A DNA stretch of 64,000 nt, taken from CAYRYU01 sp964428355 (GTDB taxonomy: Bacteria > Muiribacteriota > Ozemobacteria > Ozemobacterales > Ozemobacteraceae). The DNA is taken from contig CAYRYU010000001.1 of the NCBI GenBank assembly GCA_964428355.1, positions 124,001 to 188,000 on the forward strand, written 5' to 3'. Within the stretch, counting starts at the first letter, position 1. Every line of letters begins with the position of its first letter. The position numbers were made by a program, and so were the translations under genes. Shown piece after piece: positions 63,320 through 64,000 of this stretch. The notes under the pieces are model-generated. The model had not been told where the DNA came from, made no database searches, and worked only from the letters and a program-made list of their open reading frames with translations.

Positions 63320-64000
63320 TTACTCTCGAAGGCTGCCGTGTCGCAGGCGGGCGGAAAACACGAACCTGAATACCCGGGTCGTCTTCCCGGAAATCCCTTC
63401 TTTCCCAGAAACTTCAAAATCCGAAATGATCCCCATCTCTTCGAGACGGCGGCCCAACTTCGTGACCGATTCGACATCCCGGGAAACCCCGGAAGCTTCG
63501 ATCCGGTGATCCCGGCGGACAAGGAGGCCCGAAAACCTTGCCAGGCACTTCCCCTCATCTACTTTCGCCCCATCCGCCGACCAGCAGGGGGAAACCTCCC
63601 TGAGTAGATCGATTATTCGCCGTGGGTTGATTCCCTCCGGCCCGGTTCCTGGGCCGGCCCTGAAAACCAATCTGGACGAAAGGTGGCAGATTAGGGGAAA
63701 ACGGCCATCAGTCCCGGGATCTGATGCTAGCGAGAATGAAACTGTCTCCAGTCGGACCCGGGTGCCATCGGTTGAACGAGCGGGGAAATTTTCGATGAAG
63801 AGGCCGGCCTTTTCGACCCCGAGTGAAAGGGACAGTTCGACGGGGACCTCCACCCCGAGATGGACGGTCTCGGGAATTCCGCATCTCGTTGAAAGGAGTT
63901 CGACTCCGTCCGTCGCCAGAAGTCTCGCCAGTTCTCCCACAAACTCGATCACCCTGCCTTCCGGGGGGCCGGAATGCACCGGTGGGGATTCACCTTGAAA
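63320..64000 (-). CDS. Hypothetical protein, 5' end outside window
   Basis: The frame is open from the TAA at 63320-63322 to the window edge, about 226 codons. A GTG at 63977-63979 is a possible internal start, but no Shine-Dalgarno decides it, so I report the gene as partial. Visible segments: IEFVGELARLLATDGVELLS, VEVPVELSLSLGVEKAGLFI, and a basic C-terminus (VTKLGRRLEEMGIISDFEVS, RVFRFVFSARLRHGSLRE). No motif or membrane span stands out. It lies upstream of the exported protein gene on the same strand. Confidence 0.55.
   Translation of the reverse strand, partial: FQGESPPVHSGPPEGRVIEFVGELARLLATDGVELLSTRCGIPETVHLGVEVPVELSLSLGVEKAGLFIENFPARSTDGTRVRLETVSFSLASDPGTDGRFPLICHLSSRLVFRAGPGTGPEGINPRRIIDLLREVSPCWSADGAKVDEGKCLARFSGLLVRRDHRIEASGVSRDVESVTKLGRRLEEMGIISDFEVSGKEGISGKTTRVFRFVFSARLRHGSLRE

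Overview
This window is a chromosomal segment from a GC-rich bacterium that I cannot assign to a genus. Phosphatidylethanolamine synthesis (pssA, psd), SecDF, TatC, a type IV pilus retraction ATPase and a class III PHA synthase suggest a Gram-negative-type cell. The very long RpoC (2031 aa), the enlarged ribosomal proteins and the many HEAT, TPR and zinc-ribbon proteins without clear names suggest a little-studied, probably uncultured phylum. Three 100-N gaps indicate a draft, probably metagenomic, assembly. Two of the gaps are flanked by identical 55-nt sequences and look like unmerged contig overlaps. The third is real and removes the Walker A region of pilT. I saw no tRNA, rRNA, CRISPR array or intact insertion sequence.

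Region 1 (1-15643, all minus strand) is a fused str-S10-spc superoperon: rpsL, rpsG, fusA, rpsJ, rplC, rplD, rplW, rplB, rpsS, rplV, rpsC, rplP, rpmC, rpsQ, rplN, rplX, rplE, rpsN, rplF/rpsH, rplR, rpsE, rpmD, rplO, secY, adk and map (cut by the window edge). It is driven by a strong sigma-70-type promoter at 15615-15643. There is no tuf between fusA and rpsJ. Two tunnel-exit proteins are enlarged: L22 carries an N-terminal domain resembling the N-terminus of ribosomal protein S13, and L29 carries an extension of about 140 residues.

Region 2 (15.8-19.6 kb) has small exported proteins and the phaE-phaC pair. Region 3 (19.7-30.3 kb) is rpoBC alone, without rplKAJL, with its own promoter and terminator. 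Its beta' subunit has an insertion of about 680 residues in the trigger loop, and its beta subunit has a four-cysteine insertion. A winged-helix regulator gene is divergent from rpoBC and has a nearly leaderless promoter.

Region 4 (31-51.3 kb) holds tatC, two tandem paralogous HEAT-repeat proteins plus a membrane partner, dtd, secDF, a TPR-TM-TPR zinc-ribbon protein, a double Tim44-like/zinc-ribbon/TerB protein, an FmdB-like protein with a cDPGS-like GTPase, a third HEAT protein and an exported DJ-1/PfpI protein.

Region 5 (51.3-58.1 kb, minus) is a seven-gene array: Ycf46-like AAA+ ATPase, DUF1257 (Ycf35), TPR protein, DUF2997, PilT, RNase Z-like hydrolase and a sigma-54 response regulator. 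The genes are tightly packed, with three four-base stop/start overlaps. It combines a conserved but functionally obscure Ycf46-Ycf35-DUF2997 module with pilus retraction and regulation, and is the best candidate in the window for an undescribed system. A divergent plus-strand operon (DUF1844, DUF1232/YkvA, exported OB-fold-like protein) shares its intergenic region.

Region 6 (60.2-64 kb, minus) has pssA and psd for phosphatidylethanolamine, plus two hypothetical genes, one of them running off the right edge.
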